This document shows, in pieces, positions 43,265-52,289 of a DNA stretch of 64,000 bases; the stretch's first letter is position 1, and every line of letters starts with the position of its first letter. Origin of the DNA: PMP191F sp047602185 (GTDB lineage: Bacteria; Bacteroidota; Bacteroidia; Chitinophagales; Chitinophagaceae); the NCBI GenBank assembly GCA_047602185.1, contig JASGHY010000001.1, positions 1,674,001-1,738,000 on the forward strand. Reading direction: 5' to 3'. Made by a program: the position numbers and the translations under genes. The notes under the pieces are model-generated. The model saw only the letters and a program-made list of their open reading frames with translations, was not told where the DNA came from and did not search any database.

Positions 43265-44704
43265 TTAACGGTATTGGGTTTCTGACAACGGTAACGGTAA
43301 CACATACTTAGTGGCATCCATTGTTATGGTACCGGAAGTTGCGCTACTATTGGAGATACTGGCAACGTTCTTTCGCTTGTAAAAGAAGAACAACTGCCCT
43401 TCGCCCCAGAACTCCTTCTGGTATTCTTTCTGCAACTCAGTAGCAAGACTGGCAGTTGCGGCAATATCAGTCAACCCCCTTGCCTTACGCACTGTATTAA
43501 AATAGGTCCTTGCTTTTGCAGCATCCGGCTCACATTCAGCCATGATGTAATACATCTCGCTCATGCGTATCAGGGGCATCTTAAAGCGGAACAGGCTGTC
43601 TGTTTCCAGCACGTCTGTGTACTTATAAAAAGTACGATAGGTTTTTCCGCCAACAGAAGGAACGATCCACATCGGGTTGTACCTGTAATCATTTTCATTG
43701 CTTTCAAATACAGCTTTCAGGCGGGTATCGTTGGGCGCCAGGATCCTGGTATCACGTAGCCCGGGCGCAAACAGCCTTTCGTTCAGGTCATACAATTCCA
43801 GGTTGAACATGCCCATGATTAGTTCTGATGAAAACACACGATCAGGATTGGCCCGGTCTGAAATGATCCGGGAGGGCGCTACCCACGGAAACCATATTGC
43901 ACCACCTTCTGCCACAGCTCTCGCTGCTTCCAGCGCGGCGGTCTTATTGCCCCTGTATAGCTGTACGCGCGCCTGTAATGCTTTAATAGCATAGTAATTG
44001 ATGCGCAGGTTACGGTTGCGCCAGAAGTCCCCATTGTCTCCTTTGGCAGCAATTACTCCCTGTACAATGACAGGATCATTACGCAGGCATTTCTCAGCCA
44101 GCGCCAGGTCATCAAGCACACTGTCGAGCACCTGCTTTGCCGGCAACAGCTCTGCAATATCAGGCGCAGCATTTCTGTAATAAGGAATAGACTTACTGGT
44201 GGAATCCTTTGAGTAGATAGGTCCGAACATGCGCAATACATCAAAATGCATCATGGCCCTCAACCCTATGGCTTCACCTCTCATCAGGGAATCGAGCTGT
44301 GGTGAGATATCTGTTGCTTTGTATGTGTTCAGGTTGCGGACAAACTGGTTGGCATTTACAATCAGCACATAGGCTTTTTCCCAGATGCCGGTAAAATTGT
44401 TCTTTACATCCTTTTCTCCATACTGGTAATTCTGGAAAAGGGAAAAGGTATGGCCGGAAGAAATATTATAGCGCTGTGCAAGGACCTCCAATGTGGTCAT
44501 CGTAAGGTCACGACCATACAAGGAAGTATCTGCCATTAAAAGATACATTCCATTGAGCGCCGTAGCAGCCCCACTGGCGTTCCTGAACAGGTCCGACTCC
44601 AGGAACTTATCTTTTGGCTGTACATCCAGCCACTTGCTGCACCCCTGGAACAGCAAAGCGGATGATACGAGGAATATGAATAGTATTTTATATCGCTTGA
44701 TCAT
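43265..44704 (-). CDS. SusD/RagB family outer-membrane nutrient-binding lipoprotein
   Basis: The 479-residue protein has a lipoprotein signal (LLFQGC, C~22) followed by the family opening SKWLDVQPKDKFLESDLFRN. TPR-like helices follow and the C-terminal block contains RMSEMYYIMAECEPDAAKAR and LQKEYQKEFWGEGQLFFFYK. SusD proteins form the lid of SusC and bind the nutrient at the cell surface. It follows susC by 17 bp. Without a neighbouring glycosidase, the substrate may not be a glycan. Confidence 0.95.
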   Translation of the reverse strand: MIKRYKILFIFLVSSALLFQGCSKWLDVQPKDKFLESDLFRNASGAATALNGMYLLMADTSLYGRDLTMTTLEVLAQRYNISSGHTFSLFQNYQYGEKDVKNNFTGIWEKAYVLIVNANQFVRNLNTYKATDISPQLDSLMRGEAIGLRAMMHFDVLRMFGPIYSKDSTSKSIPYYRNAAPDIAELLPAKQVLDSVLDDLALAEKCLRNDPVIVQGVIAAKGDNGDFWRNRNLRINYYAIKALQARVQLYRGNKTAALEAARAVAEGGAIWFPWVAPSRIISDRANPDRVFSSELIMGMFNLELYDLNERLFAPGLRDTRILAPNDTRLKAVFESNENDYRYNPMWIVPSVGGKTYRTFYKYTDVLETDSLFRFKMPLIRMSEMYYIMAECEPDAAKARTYFNTVRKARGLTDIAATASLATELQKEYQKEFWGEGQLFFFYKRKNVASISNSSATSGTITMDATKYVLPLPLSETQYR

Positions 44705-44721
44705 AACGGTTTATTGATTGT

Positions 44722-47700
44722 TTAGAAGGCCGCATTTACGCTGAACGAGATCACGCGTGAAAAAGGATAATCTATTCCACGTTCTCTCTTTACAGATGAG
44801 ATCCTGAAAATATCATTCAGGTAGGCACTGAACGAAAGTGAACGCATACCCATTTTCTTTACAAAAGCCCTGTTGGAGCAATCGTATCCCAATCGCACAG
44901 ACTCACCTGTAAATGTATTTTCCTCCTGTATAAAGCGTGAAGACATTGGAGTGGTAGACGTGATAGAAATAGATTTAAACTGGCTGATATCGCCCGGCTT
45001 CTTCCAGCGGTCATACAGCGCACGCTTATCCTGGTTATAGAAAATATTCTTATCGCTGATATTCTCCACCTTGTTGTAGAGTGCTGAATTGAAAACATCT
45101 CCGCCAAAGCGGTAGCGGAATGCCAGGTTCAGCGAAAACCCTTTCCACAAGAACGTACTTGTAAGTACTCCTTCTGCTACAGGCCGCTCATTGCCTACTT
45201 TTACAATATCATTTGTACTATAGTCATAGGTCATCTTGCCATCTTTGGTACGGAAGATCTCACGACCGCTGGCAGGATCTATGCCGTAGGAATATACAGC
45301 CCACATATCTTCCGGGCTATAACCATCATGAAACCTCAGCAATTGCTTAGATTCCTGCTGTGCCTTATTTAAACTCTCCAGGTCGGTACGCAATCCTCCA
45401 TAAACAGCTTTCTGGAAAATACCCGTAACGCCAATACTCCAGTTAAGTCCGTGGCGCTCATCGTTAATAGGTGCATAACGGATATTGGCTTCTATCCCTT
45501 TGTTGTTCATATGCCCTACGTTCTTGGGATAATTATACAGACCGGTACTCGAAGGCAGATCAAGTACAACGATCAGCGGATTGGTGTACTTCTGGTAGAC
45601 ATTGATAAAGCCGGATAGTTTGTCGTTGAACAGGGAGAAGTCAATACCAAAGTTGGTTTGCTGTGTATTCTGCCAACCCAGGTTAGGATTTCCCAGTGTG
45701 CTGAGCGAGGTTCCCTGCCCGAAGATATTGATCAGCTGCTGGTAGCTGTAAACAGACACAGAAGTAACCTGTCCAAAGTTCTGGTTGCCAGTAGAACCTG
45801 TATTTGCTTTCAAACGCAGCCTGTTGATCCAGTGTGCATTTTCAAACATAGGTTCGCTGTGCAGGTTCCAGGCCACCCCTACCGACCAGAAAGGTCTGAA
45901 TTTCTTACTGCTGCCAAAGGCTGTAGAGCCGTCCAGCCTGTACGAGAAGTCAGTAACAAAACGCCTGTTGTACATATAACTGCCGGATACCAGGAAGTTG
46001 TTTCTCCGGTATTTATTGTAACCAGTAATGGGACGATCGTCAGGATTATAACCATAGGCAAAAGCGGGGTTACCATTAGAACCTGGTGGAAACCCGACCA
46101 CCTCTGTTGAGTAGAACTGGTCAGTGCTTTCCTGCGCCTCAGCCCTCACGTTGGCCGATACCTGGTGTATGCCATTAAAAATATTGGCGTAGGTAAACAT
46201 GGCATTGGCCTGGTAAGCAGACCCCGTTATGCGCTGATTGGTATAGCTACCCCTTTTAAAAATATTCACATCATCAAACTCTGTATTCTCAGGTGCCACA
46301 TAACGCTCTCCGTCTGAGGATGATTTAGAGAACTGTATACCTCCTGTAAAAGATAAAGAAGAAGAAATATTATAGATCAGCTGCAGGTTATCCAGGAAGT
46401 TAAAGCTATTGTTATGGCTATAACTGTTCAGTCCTGTATTGTACAAAGGATTAGGTACAGAATCATAATATAAGATCGTACGTTTCTTTGCTATTTCAAG
46501 ATACTTGTCAACCCCACCGTAAGCATTGCGCTTCTCGTAATAAGGATTAGCATTTACAAAATTGGAAAATGAGCCGTAGGGCGATTCAGGAGCATTCACT
46601 CCGTTCACCATCATTTTGTTGTTCACATTCACCTTACCTTTCCTGTACACAAGATCAATATTGCCCTGCCATGTTTTACGTGAAGATCCCTTCATTACCC
46701 CGTCAACCTGTTTGTACTGCACACCTGCACCATAGCTGAAGGTATTGTCACCACCTTCGGCACGTATTGAATTAGCATGTGTAAAGCCCATACGCACCGG
46801 TTCATTGAGCCAGTAGGTATTCACTCCTTTTTTAACACGGTACAGCCTTGACTGGTACAAGCTGTCCAGGTACATTTGTTCTTCGTATTGCGTGGGATAA
46901 ACAACCCGGTACCTGCCTGAAAGCCTTTCAAACTCCAGCTTTTCTGCGGCATTCATCATGTTGTAACCGGAGAGATCAGGAATTTCCAGCCTGTAATCGC
47001 CACTGTAATACACCTGCATTTTACCCGGCTTGGGCTTACGTGTCTCCAGTACCACTACACCGTTGGCGGCCCTGGCACCATAAATAGCAGTAGAAGCAGC
47101 GTCCTTTAACAGGGTAACAGACTCAATACGGTTGATATCAAGATCATTGATCGTAGTAAGCGATGTTTCAAAGCCATCGAGAATAAAGAGCGGCAGATTG
47201 GGATTGGTAGTAAACTGGCTGCGTAATGAATTGCTGACCACAGATGTTTTACCCCTTATCTCAATATCGGGTATCATGTTGGGATTGGCACCCTGTAAGT
47301 TGTTTTCAGCAACAATAAAAGAAGGATCCAGGGATTTGAGGCTCTGGATCACATTCTGGTTACCAATCGATTTTAACTGGTTGTTATTGAAAGAGACAGA
47401 TGCACCGGTAAAACTTTCCTTCCTGCGTGTACTTATCCCTGTAACCACCATATCCTGCAGGTTGGTATTTACAGCAACGAGCGCAACCTTTACGGGCTCA
47501 CCAGCTTTTACTTTTATTTCCCTGGTGGCATAACCAATGCAACTGATCACCAGTGTAACATTCTCATTGCCGGCATCAAATTCAAAATCTCCATCGTTGC
47601 CGGTAACCGAGCCACGTTTGGTACCTTTTACTACCACGCTGGCGCCTGCAACAGGTTTGCCGCTTTCGTCAGTAATTTTTCCTTTTACTATAGGCGGGGC

Positions 47701-48111
47701 CGCTTCAGCAGCAGCTTCAATGACTGCCTGCGGCGTACGGCGTCGCAATACAATGGTATTGCGCACGGCCTCCCAGGTAAAGGGCTGTCCTTTAAAACAA
47801 AGGTCCAGCACGGCCCACAGGTTTGCTTCGCGTACGTCGATGGAAATGCTTGCAGCTTCCTGCAGCCAGTCGTTCCTGTACACAAACGAATAGCCCGTTT
47901 GCTCTTTAATTTTTTTAAATACGGTCTGTAGCGAGGCATTTCTTGCAGAAAGCGTCACTTGTTGAGACATGGTCTCTGCACTCAGATGCAGGCAGATACC
48001 CAGCAGTAAAGTAGCGGTCATTCTCATCGCCAACCCAATTTTGGAGCGGCTGCACAAAACCCGCCTGCACCAATGTACAGGCATAGCTTTGCCATGCGCA
48101 ATTAATTGCAT
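44722..48111 (-). CDS. SusC/RagA family TonB-linked outer-membrane transporter with STN domain
   Basis: The start at 48111 (MQLIAHGKAMPVHW) matches the long N-terminus usual in Chitinophagaceae; the frame is open to 48165. Order: signal helix (LLLGICLHLSAE), STN domain (VTLSARNASLQTVFKKIKEQ, ~50-125), CarboxypepD_reg-like domain (VKGKITDESGKPVAGASVVV), a TonB-box region before MVVTGISTRRKE, the plug (LLKDAASTAIYGARAANGVV) and a 22-strand-type barrel ending ISFSVNAAF with a terminal Phe. The STN domain and the upstream sigma/FecR pair indicate trans-envelope signalling on ligand binding. About 1,129 residues, normal for the family. Confidence 0.96.
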   Translation of the reverse strand: MQLIAHGKAMPVHWCRRVLCSRSKIGLAMRMTATLLLGICLHLSAETMSQQVTLSARNASLQTVFKKIKEQTGYSFVYRNDWLQEAASISIDVREANLWAVLDLCFKGQPFTWEAVRNTIVLRRRTPQAVIEAAAEAAPPIVKGKITDESGKPVAGASVVVKGTKRGSVTGNDGDFEFDAGNENVTLVISCIGYATREIKVKAGEPVKVALVAVNTNLQDMVVTGISTRRKESFTGASVSFNNNQLKSIGNQNVIQSLKSLDPSFIVAENNLQGANPNMIPDIEIRGKTSVVSNSLRSQFTTNPNLPLFILDGFETSLTTINDLDINRIESVTLLKDAASTAIYGARAANGVVVLETRKPKPGKMQVYYSGDYRLEIPDLSGYNMMNAAEKLEFERLSGRYRVVYPTQYEEQMYLDSLYQSRLYRVKKGVNTYWLNEPVRMGFTHANSIRAEGGDNTFSYGAGVQYKQVDGVMKGSSRKTWQGNIDLVYRKGKVNVNNKMMVNGVNAPESPYGSFSNFVNANPYYEKRNAYGGVDKYLEIAKKRTILYYDSVPNPLYNTGLNSYSHNNSFNFLDNLQLIYNISSSLSFTGGIQFSKSSSDGERYVAPENTEFDDVNIFKRGSYTNQRITGSAYQANAMFTYANIFNGIHQVSANVRAEAQESTDQFYSTEVVGFPPGSNGNPAFAYGYNPDDRPITGYNKYRRNNFLVSGSYMYNRRFVTDFSYRLDGSTAFGSSKKFRPFWSVGVAWNLHSEPMFENAHWINRLRLKANTGSTGNQNFGQVTSVSVYSYQQLINIFGQGTSLSTLGNPNLGWQNTQQTNFGIDFSLFNDKLSGFINVYQKYTNPLIVVLDLPSSTGLYNYPKNVGHMNNKGIEANIRYAPINDERHGLNWSIGVTGIFQKAVYGGLRTDLESLNKAQQESKQLLRFHDGYSPEDMWAVYSYGIDPASGREIFRTKDGKMTYDYSTNDIVKVGNERPVAEGVLTSTFLWKGFSLNLAFRYRFGGDVFNSALYNKVENISDKNIFYNQDKRALYDRWKKPGDISQFKSISITSTTPMSSRFIQEENTFTGESVRLGYDCSNRAFVKKMGMRSLSFSAYLNDIFRISSVKRERGIDYPFSRVISFSVNAAF

Positions 48112-48223
48112 AGTTTTGGTTACGTTTTGGTGATCAAATAACAGTATGTCAAAAATTGTTAACAATCGCCATGTAACCGGTAGTGTTGCCGCACCGCCGG
48201 TTTTTTTATGCGATCATCTTCCA

Positions 48224-49393
48224 CTATCTAGCCGATACAATTAGTTTTTTGTTCTCTATTTTATAATGAATGCCGCTCAGCTCAAGGATGCGCAGCACTT
48301 CAGAGAGCAATAAGGTTCTTGAAAAGTCGCCACTCAATGCCCCGGAAGGCACTGCGCTTTCATATACCACATCTACATCGTACCATCGCTGCAACTCTCC
48401 CATTACCTGCGCAAAGCTGGTGTTGTTAAAAGAAAAGCGGCCTTCTTTCCAGGCCATCACAGCCTCGGTATCTGCATTGCTATTGCGTTTAAGACTCCCG
48501 TTGTTCACAATTACCTGTTCACCCGGTTTCAATACACCATTACCGGCATTGCTGTTGATCTTCACCGAACCTTCCAGCAAGGTGGTAGTAATGCCATTTC
48601 CGTCTTCATAGGCGTTCACATTAAAATGCGTACCCAGTACCTCTACCTGCACATTATTGTTCACCGTTACCAGGAAGGGATGCTCAGCATCTTTGGCCAC
48701 TTCAAAATAAACTTCGCCGGTAATGCTCACCGGCCTTGTTGCACCAATAAACTGAACGGGATAAGTAATAGAAGAAGCCGCATTCAGCCATGCAGCCGAG
48801 CCATCGGGTAATACCAGTTTAAATTGTCGTCCCCTGGGAGTGGTCATGGTGTTGTAGGAAAGTGTGCCATTACCGGCTACAGGTTCATATACCAGGGTGC
48901 CATCTTTAATAACAGCACGCATGCCCTGTTCATTCACAACACCTGTTTTGCTGCTATCCAGCACAATACGGTTTCCATTGGCAAGTATAAGAATAGCGCC
49001 TTCCTGCCCGGGCAGGGCATCATTGGCAGGTGCGGATACAACAGTCTTTTCTACCGGCACCTGTTTGTTATAATACAAAAAGAACAATGCAGCCCCTGCT
49101 GCAACTATCAGCACAGCCGCAACAGCTACCCAACGGAATAGTATGCGCCGTACCGGTGCTGGTACAATTTCCGGCTTATCTGCCTGCAGCACCTCCTGCA
49201 GAAGATGTTCAAAGCGCTCAGCATCATAAGCATTATCCGGTTGTTGCTGAGCCAGCAAAGAACCCAATGCTTCTACCACCGCTTCCTTATGCTGCTCGTC
49301 CTGAACATAGCGCTGCAACAGCTCCTGCTCCTCATCGCTGATAGCCCCTTCCAATTGTTTTTTCATTAATGTCTGTAGTAGTTCCGGTCTCAT
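48224..49393 (-). CDS. FecR-family anti-sigma factor
   Basis: The 389-residue protein has a cytoplasmic N-terminal sigma-binding region (~1-80, ISDEEQELLQRYVQDEQHKE), a membrane helix (~84-108) and a periplasmic FecR domain (~175-280: TPRGRQFKLVLPDGSAAWLN, SITGEVYFEVAKDAEHPFLV). It ends in a DUF4974 domain (~318-387, FNNTSFAQVMGELQRWYDVD). It should receive the signal from the STN domain of the adjacent SusC and control the sigma factor encoded just upstream. Confidence 0.94.
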   Translation of the reverse strand: MRPELLQTLMKKQLEGAISDEEQELLQRYVQDEQHKEAVVEALGSLLAQQQPDNAYDAERFEHLLQEVLQADKPEIVPAPVRRILFRWVAVAAVLIVAAGAALFFLYYNKQVPVEKTVVSAPANDALPGQEGAILILANGNRIVLDSSKTGVVNEQGMRAVIKDGTLVYEPVAGNGTLSYNTMTTPRGRQFKLVLPDGSAAWLNAASSITYPVQFIGATRPVSITGEVYFEVAKDAEHPFLVTVNNNVQVEVLGTHFNVNAYEDGNGITTTLLEGSVKINSNAGNGVLKPGEQVIVNNGSLKRNSNADTEAVMAWKEGRFSFNNTSFAQVMGELQRWYDVDVVYESAVPSGALSGDFSRTLLLSEVLRILELSGIHYKIENKKLIVSAR

Positions 49394-49506
49394 TTCACAG
49401 GTTTAGTACCTATAAGACCAATGGGAAAAGCATTTATACCAATGAAGAAGAAAAAAAATTCCAGCCCCGGATCAGCAGATTACCAGGCAATTATAACGGG
49501 GACGTC

Positions 49507-50136
49507 TTATCTCTTGAAAATAAGCAGTGCAAGGATAGATATAGAAAGCGTATATCCCTGCCGGGCAAGGTGGCTGCGCAGAGACTCCAGCGAAGCGGTA
49601 AGGGTATTGCGGACAGTTTGTACAGAAAGCCCCAGCTCTGCGGCGATCTGTTCGGCATTATAGCCCCATTCCCGGCTCATCATATAGATCTTCCTGCGCT
49701 GCGGCGATAGCTGCTGAATACCCTGCTGCAATGCTGCTTTCAGGAAATTCAGGTGCAGCAATTCCGAGGTTTCGGTATTGCTGCTGCCGGCTCTTTCCTC
49801 CACAATGTTCAGCGCCTTTTTCTCTGTCAGCGAGCGCCGGAACAATGTATAGCAAACGTTTGCCGTGATCTTAAACAGCCATGCTTTGGGATCTGCAATA
49901 CCTCCAAGCTTATCGCGATTGAGCCAGAAACGGAGAAAACATTCCTGTATCACCTCTTCTACCAGGCTTTCTGAACGGGTAATGCTGAAAATAAAAGGAC
50001 GCAGCTGCGGAACCATCTGGCGATAGAAAGAAGCAAAAGCCGTTTCGTCACCAGCCCCGATCTGTACAAACAAAGAAGCATCCTGCAACTGGTCGTTGCT
50101 ATGTGGGTTATATGTGGCGGGATCTTCTTTTCTCAT
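49507..50136 (-). CDS. ECF RNA polymerase sigma factor (FecI-like)
   Basis: The 209-residue protein has region 2 (ETAFASFYRQMVPQLRPFIF, SLVEEVIQECFLRFW, DPKAWLFKITANVCY) and region 4 (LSPQRRKIYMMSREWGYNAE, IAAELGLSVQTVRNTLTASL). The short hydrophobic tail (ILALLIFKR) is common in Bacteroidota sigma factors of this kind. It begins the sigma/FecR/SusCD regulon on the minus strand, 113 bp before fecR, and probably directs transcription of susC onwards. Confidence 0.94.
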   Translation of the reverse strand: MRKEDPATYNPHSNDQLQDASLFVQIGAGDETAFASFYRQMVPQLRPFIFSITRSESLVEEVIQECFLRFWLNRDKLGGIADPKAWLFKITANVCYTLFRRSLTEKKALNIVEERAGSSNTETSELLHLNFLKAALQQGIQQLSPQRRKIYMMSREWGYNAEQIAAELGLSVQTVRNTLTASLESLRSHLARQGYTLSISILALLIFKR

Positions 50137-50290
50137 GTCAGCGCTTAAAATTAATTAAAAAACTGAACGGGTAAAAGCTCCGCGCTACATAATAACTTTT
50201 ATAGTGTTGGATTAAATGATACCGGGAAAGCCTTGCGCAAACGTTTGCGTGAGTAGAGAGTGGTGAGTCAACGTCGTTTAGTTAATGTCC

Positions 50291-50343
50291 GCTCTTCGGA
50301 ACTTGTAGTTCCGAAGTTCCTATTATGTTGCTTTCAGCAACTG
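50291..50343 (-). repeat. Twin-hairpin REP-like element, copy 1
   Basis: Two adjacent hairpins: TTCGGAACT/AGTTCCGAA (50295-50315) and GTTGCT/AGCAAC (50327-50341), joined by GTTCCTATTAT. In the direction of the flanking gene it begins 7 bp after the DUF2199 stop. Related copies are at 50960, 51684 and 52267. Confidence 0.75.
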
Positions 50344-50350
50344 GTGCTAA

Positions 50351-50920
50351 TTACCATAATTTCCACCAGGGTTTGCTCTTCTTAACTGCCTGGTTGTTTT
50401 TTCCATCAAGCCCTTGAAGCATCGCATTGATCCTTCTTTCAGCCTCCTCTATTGTAATACCATTGTAGTAATCTTTTACAAATGGATGGTCTACATCGTC
50501 GTGAGGCACTATTTCCGGTCGCTGATTACCAGTTTTGGTAATGACTGTTGTTGGGATAGCTGTATCAAAATGATACCCGGGAATATTATTACTGAGCCAA
50601 CCGAAATATTGGGTCACATAGTTTTCATTATCATAATTTTCACGGTAATCATTAAAGCTATTCTCACTTAATGATACCCAAAGCCCATATTGAAGACCAT
50701 CGCAACGATCGTTCACTTTCTGTATCAATACGCAACGGATAAATCTATCAGTTTGTTCCGGATGACATATTACACAGAAGTCGGTATTAAGCTCTGCATT
50801 ATTTGCTTTGTAATCTTCTGACAGGGAATGATAGCTGGTTGGCGAATCAAAAGCCAGTGAAGGCCATTCATTATATTCCTTTCCGCAACAACTGCATATA
50901 AATGAGGTCTGGTGTGCCAT
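50351..50920 (-). CDS. DUF2199 domain-containing protein
   Basis: The 189-residue cytoplasmic protein matches DUF2199: an N-terminal CSCCG then PSLAFDSPTSYHSLSEDY, a second Cys pair in DFCVICHPE, and GLWVSLSENSFNDYRENYD. The CxCC/CxxC pairs suggest a zinc site. DUF2199 proteins are often found near toxin or immunity genes, but their role is not proven. It is the first member (in map order) of a one-strand cluster of small unknown genes that ends with an SMI1/KNR4 protein. Confidence 0.88.
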   Translation of the reverse strand: MAHQTSFICSCCGKEYNEWPSLAFDSPTSYHSLSEDYKANNAELNTDFCVICHPEQTDRFIRCVLIQKVNDRCDGLQYGLWVSLSENSFNDYRENYDNENYVTQYFGWLSNNIPGYHFDTAIPTTVITKTGNQRPEIVPHDDVDHPFVKDYYNGITIEEAERRINAMLQGLDGKNNQAVKKSKPWWKLW

Positions 50921-50959
50921 GGTATCTGCGAATGTAACCAGAAGTTATCTAAATACTTG

Positions 50960-51013
50960 CTCTTCGGAATTTGCAGTTCCAAAGTTCTTATTATGTTGCT
51001 TCCGGCAACTGGC
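50960..51013 (-). repeat. Twin-hairpin REP-like element, copy 2
   Basis: GCTCTTCGGAATTTGCAGTTCC with an imperfect first hairpin, then the second hairpin GTTGC-TTCCG-GCAAC (50996-51010). It has the same spacing and order as copy 1 and begins about 15 bp after the stop of the gene at 51028-51636. Confidence 0.75.
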
Positions 51014-51027
51014 ATTCATTTGTTCGG

Positions 51028-51636
51028 CTACAGGTTGTAGGTCTTTACTTTAACTCCTTTTTCTGTTTCATAACTGATCACAAGCCTTTGGCTAGTAAGA
51101 CTACGGATCTTAATCCTATTTAAAACCTGCGGTTCAGTAAAAATATCTGCCGGGAAAGCAAACAACTGTTTTTGCCCTGTTCGTATATTCAGTAAGATCA
51201 TTTTATCACTTTTTCCGGGAACATCCTTATCACAAAACAATAACATTTCTCTTTTCTCATCAGCATCAATCCATGCAGCCCCATTCTTCAATATATTTTT
51301 ACCGGTACTTTTCTTTATCAGTTCAATATAATGTGGGTTGCCTCCTCCGTGCGAATGAACCAGTACAAAATAACCGGTAAAATCAGCGCCTTTATAACCC
51401 AGGGTTTTAGTAAGCTCGCCTTTCGACACAGATGCTATTTCTGCAATTACCCTGCTACCCTTTTTCAGATACAGGTATTGTAGTTCATCATCTACTTTAA
51501 ATGAAATAGAGTAACCAGCCTTCAGGGTAGTATCATAATCGTAAGTAGGGTTCAGTACATCATCCGCAGAACCTTCCTGTGCCCACAGGTTAAGGCCAGA
51601 CAATAATATTAATATAATAAAACTTAGTATACGCAT
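51028..51636 (-). CDS. Exported protein of unknown function
   Basis: The 202-residue protein has a signal peptide (MRILSFIILILLSGLNLWAQ). The mature part is beta-rich with a conserved-looking central stretch (DFTGYFVLVHSHGGGNPHYI) and LKNGAAWIDADEKREMLLFC. No family is recognised. Its export distinguishes it from the cytoplasmic neighbours; a periplasmic immunity or lipocalin-like role is possible but unproven. It is flanked on both sides by twin-hairpin repeats. Confidence 0.7.
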   Translation of the reverse strand: MRILSFIILILLSGLNLWAQEGSADDVLNPTYDYDTTLKAGYSISFKVDDELQYLYLKKGSRVIAEIASVSKGELTKTLGYKGADFTGYFVLVHSHGGGNPHYIELIKKSTGKNILKNGAAWIDADEKREMLLFCDKDVPGKSDKMILLNIRTGQKQLFAFPADIFTEPQVLNRIKIRSLTSQRLVISYETEKGVKVKTYNL

Positions 51637-51683
51637 TTTACAGGCATCTTTTTAAAAGAGGGTACCACTCTCCTTCCTCTCCT

Positions 51684-51726
51684 GCTCTTTGGAACTTGCA
51701 ATTCCAAAATATTGTTAATAGCAACT
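51684..51726 (-). repeat. Twin-hairpin REP-like element, copy 3 (degenerate)
   Basis: GCTCTTTGGAACTTGCAATTCC keeps the first hairpin (GGAACT/AATTCC); the second is reduced (GTTAATAGCAAC). Its end overlaps the last codons and stop of the ORF at 51715-51969. Confidence 0.65.
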
Positions 51727-51969
51727 ACCATAATTGAATATCCAGGAGGGTAACCAGCCCGATTCAAATTGTTTAATATAGCCCTTCAATTCTTCAACCC
51801 TGTTTATGCCATCAATATCAGTGCAAATTATTTTAATATCGTTCAAGTAGACCTTATCAGCCAAACAAGTTGCAAAAAAGCATTGCCAGAATACATCAAT
51901 TAATGCTTCATCAGTATGCCAGGTCGTTACGACCTCGATACTATGATGAACGTCCTCCACTTCCATCAT
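51715..51969 (-). CDS. Downstream fragment of an interrupted small protein
   Basis: The 84-codon frame starts at ATG 51969 (MMEVEDVHHSIEVVTTWHTD) but is in the same frame as the ORF at 52000-52215. The ten codons between the two are open and read LHNVFDEIII, so only one TAA separates them. Joined, they would make a 167-residue protein, the size of other genes in this cluster. The fragment has no signal or membrane helix. It is either a separate gene, the remnant of a broken one, or the result of a sequence error. Confidence 0.5.
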   Translation of the reverse strand: MMEVEDVHHSIEVVTTWHTDEALIDVFWQCFFATCLADKVYLNDIKIICTDIDGINRVEELKGYIKQFESGWLPSWIFNYGSCY

Positions 51970-51999
51970 AATTATAATTTCATCAAAAACGTTATGCAG

Positions 52000-52215
52000 T
52001 TACTCCCCAAAGGTTCCATATCCTTTAAATTCGAAAATATTCTTCTTTGTAGTGGTTCGGGCAAACTTTTCAACACTATCGATATCAGGCTGTTTATTAG
52101 CAATAGCAAGACAAACCCATTCTTTATCGGGAAGTTCAGCCTGGGAACTTTTAAAGTCCAGCCAGAAAACCTGCCTACCTGAATATTCTCCTACATATTG
52201 CATATACAAACTCAT
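52000..52215 (-). CDS. Upstream fragment of an interrupted small protein
   Basis: This 71-residue ORF (MSLYMQYVGEYSGRQVFWLD ... GYGTFGE) ends at TAA 52002-52000. The following codons continue in frame into the ORF at 51715-51969. The TAA could be a single C-to-T change from CAA (Gln), giving GTFGE-Q-LHNVFDEI. The product lacks a recognised domain. It starts 74 bp after the GldM-like gene on the same strand. Confidence 0.55.
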   Translation of the reverse strand: MSLYMQYVGEYSGRQVFWLDFKSSQAELPDKEWVCLAIANKQPDIDSVEKFARTTTKKNIFEFKGYGTFGE

Positions 52216-52266
52216 TTAAATTGCATTTTACAGGACCTTGATGCCTGTATCCCTCCGCCGCAATTA

Positions 52267-52289
52267 TATTATGTTGCTTCCGGCAACTA
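52267..52289 (-). repeat. Twin-hairpin REP-like element, half copy 4
   Basis: Only the second hairpin is present (GTTGC-TTCCG-GCAAC, 52273-52287, preceded by ATTAT). It abuts the stop codon of the GldM-like gene (52290-52292), as expected for a 3'-end element. Confidence 0.65.

Noticed and set aside
43249..43317. Upstream extension of the DUF4843 gene overlapping susD
   Set aside because: It would place 23 polar residues before a clean lipoprotein signal; the GTG at 43248 is preferred.
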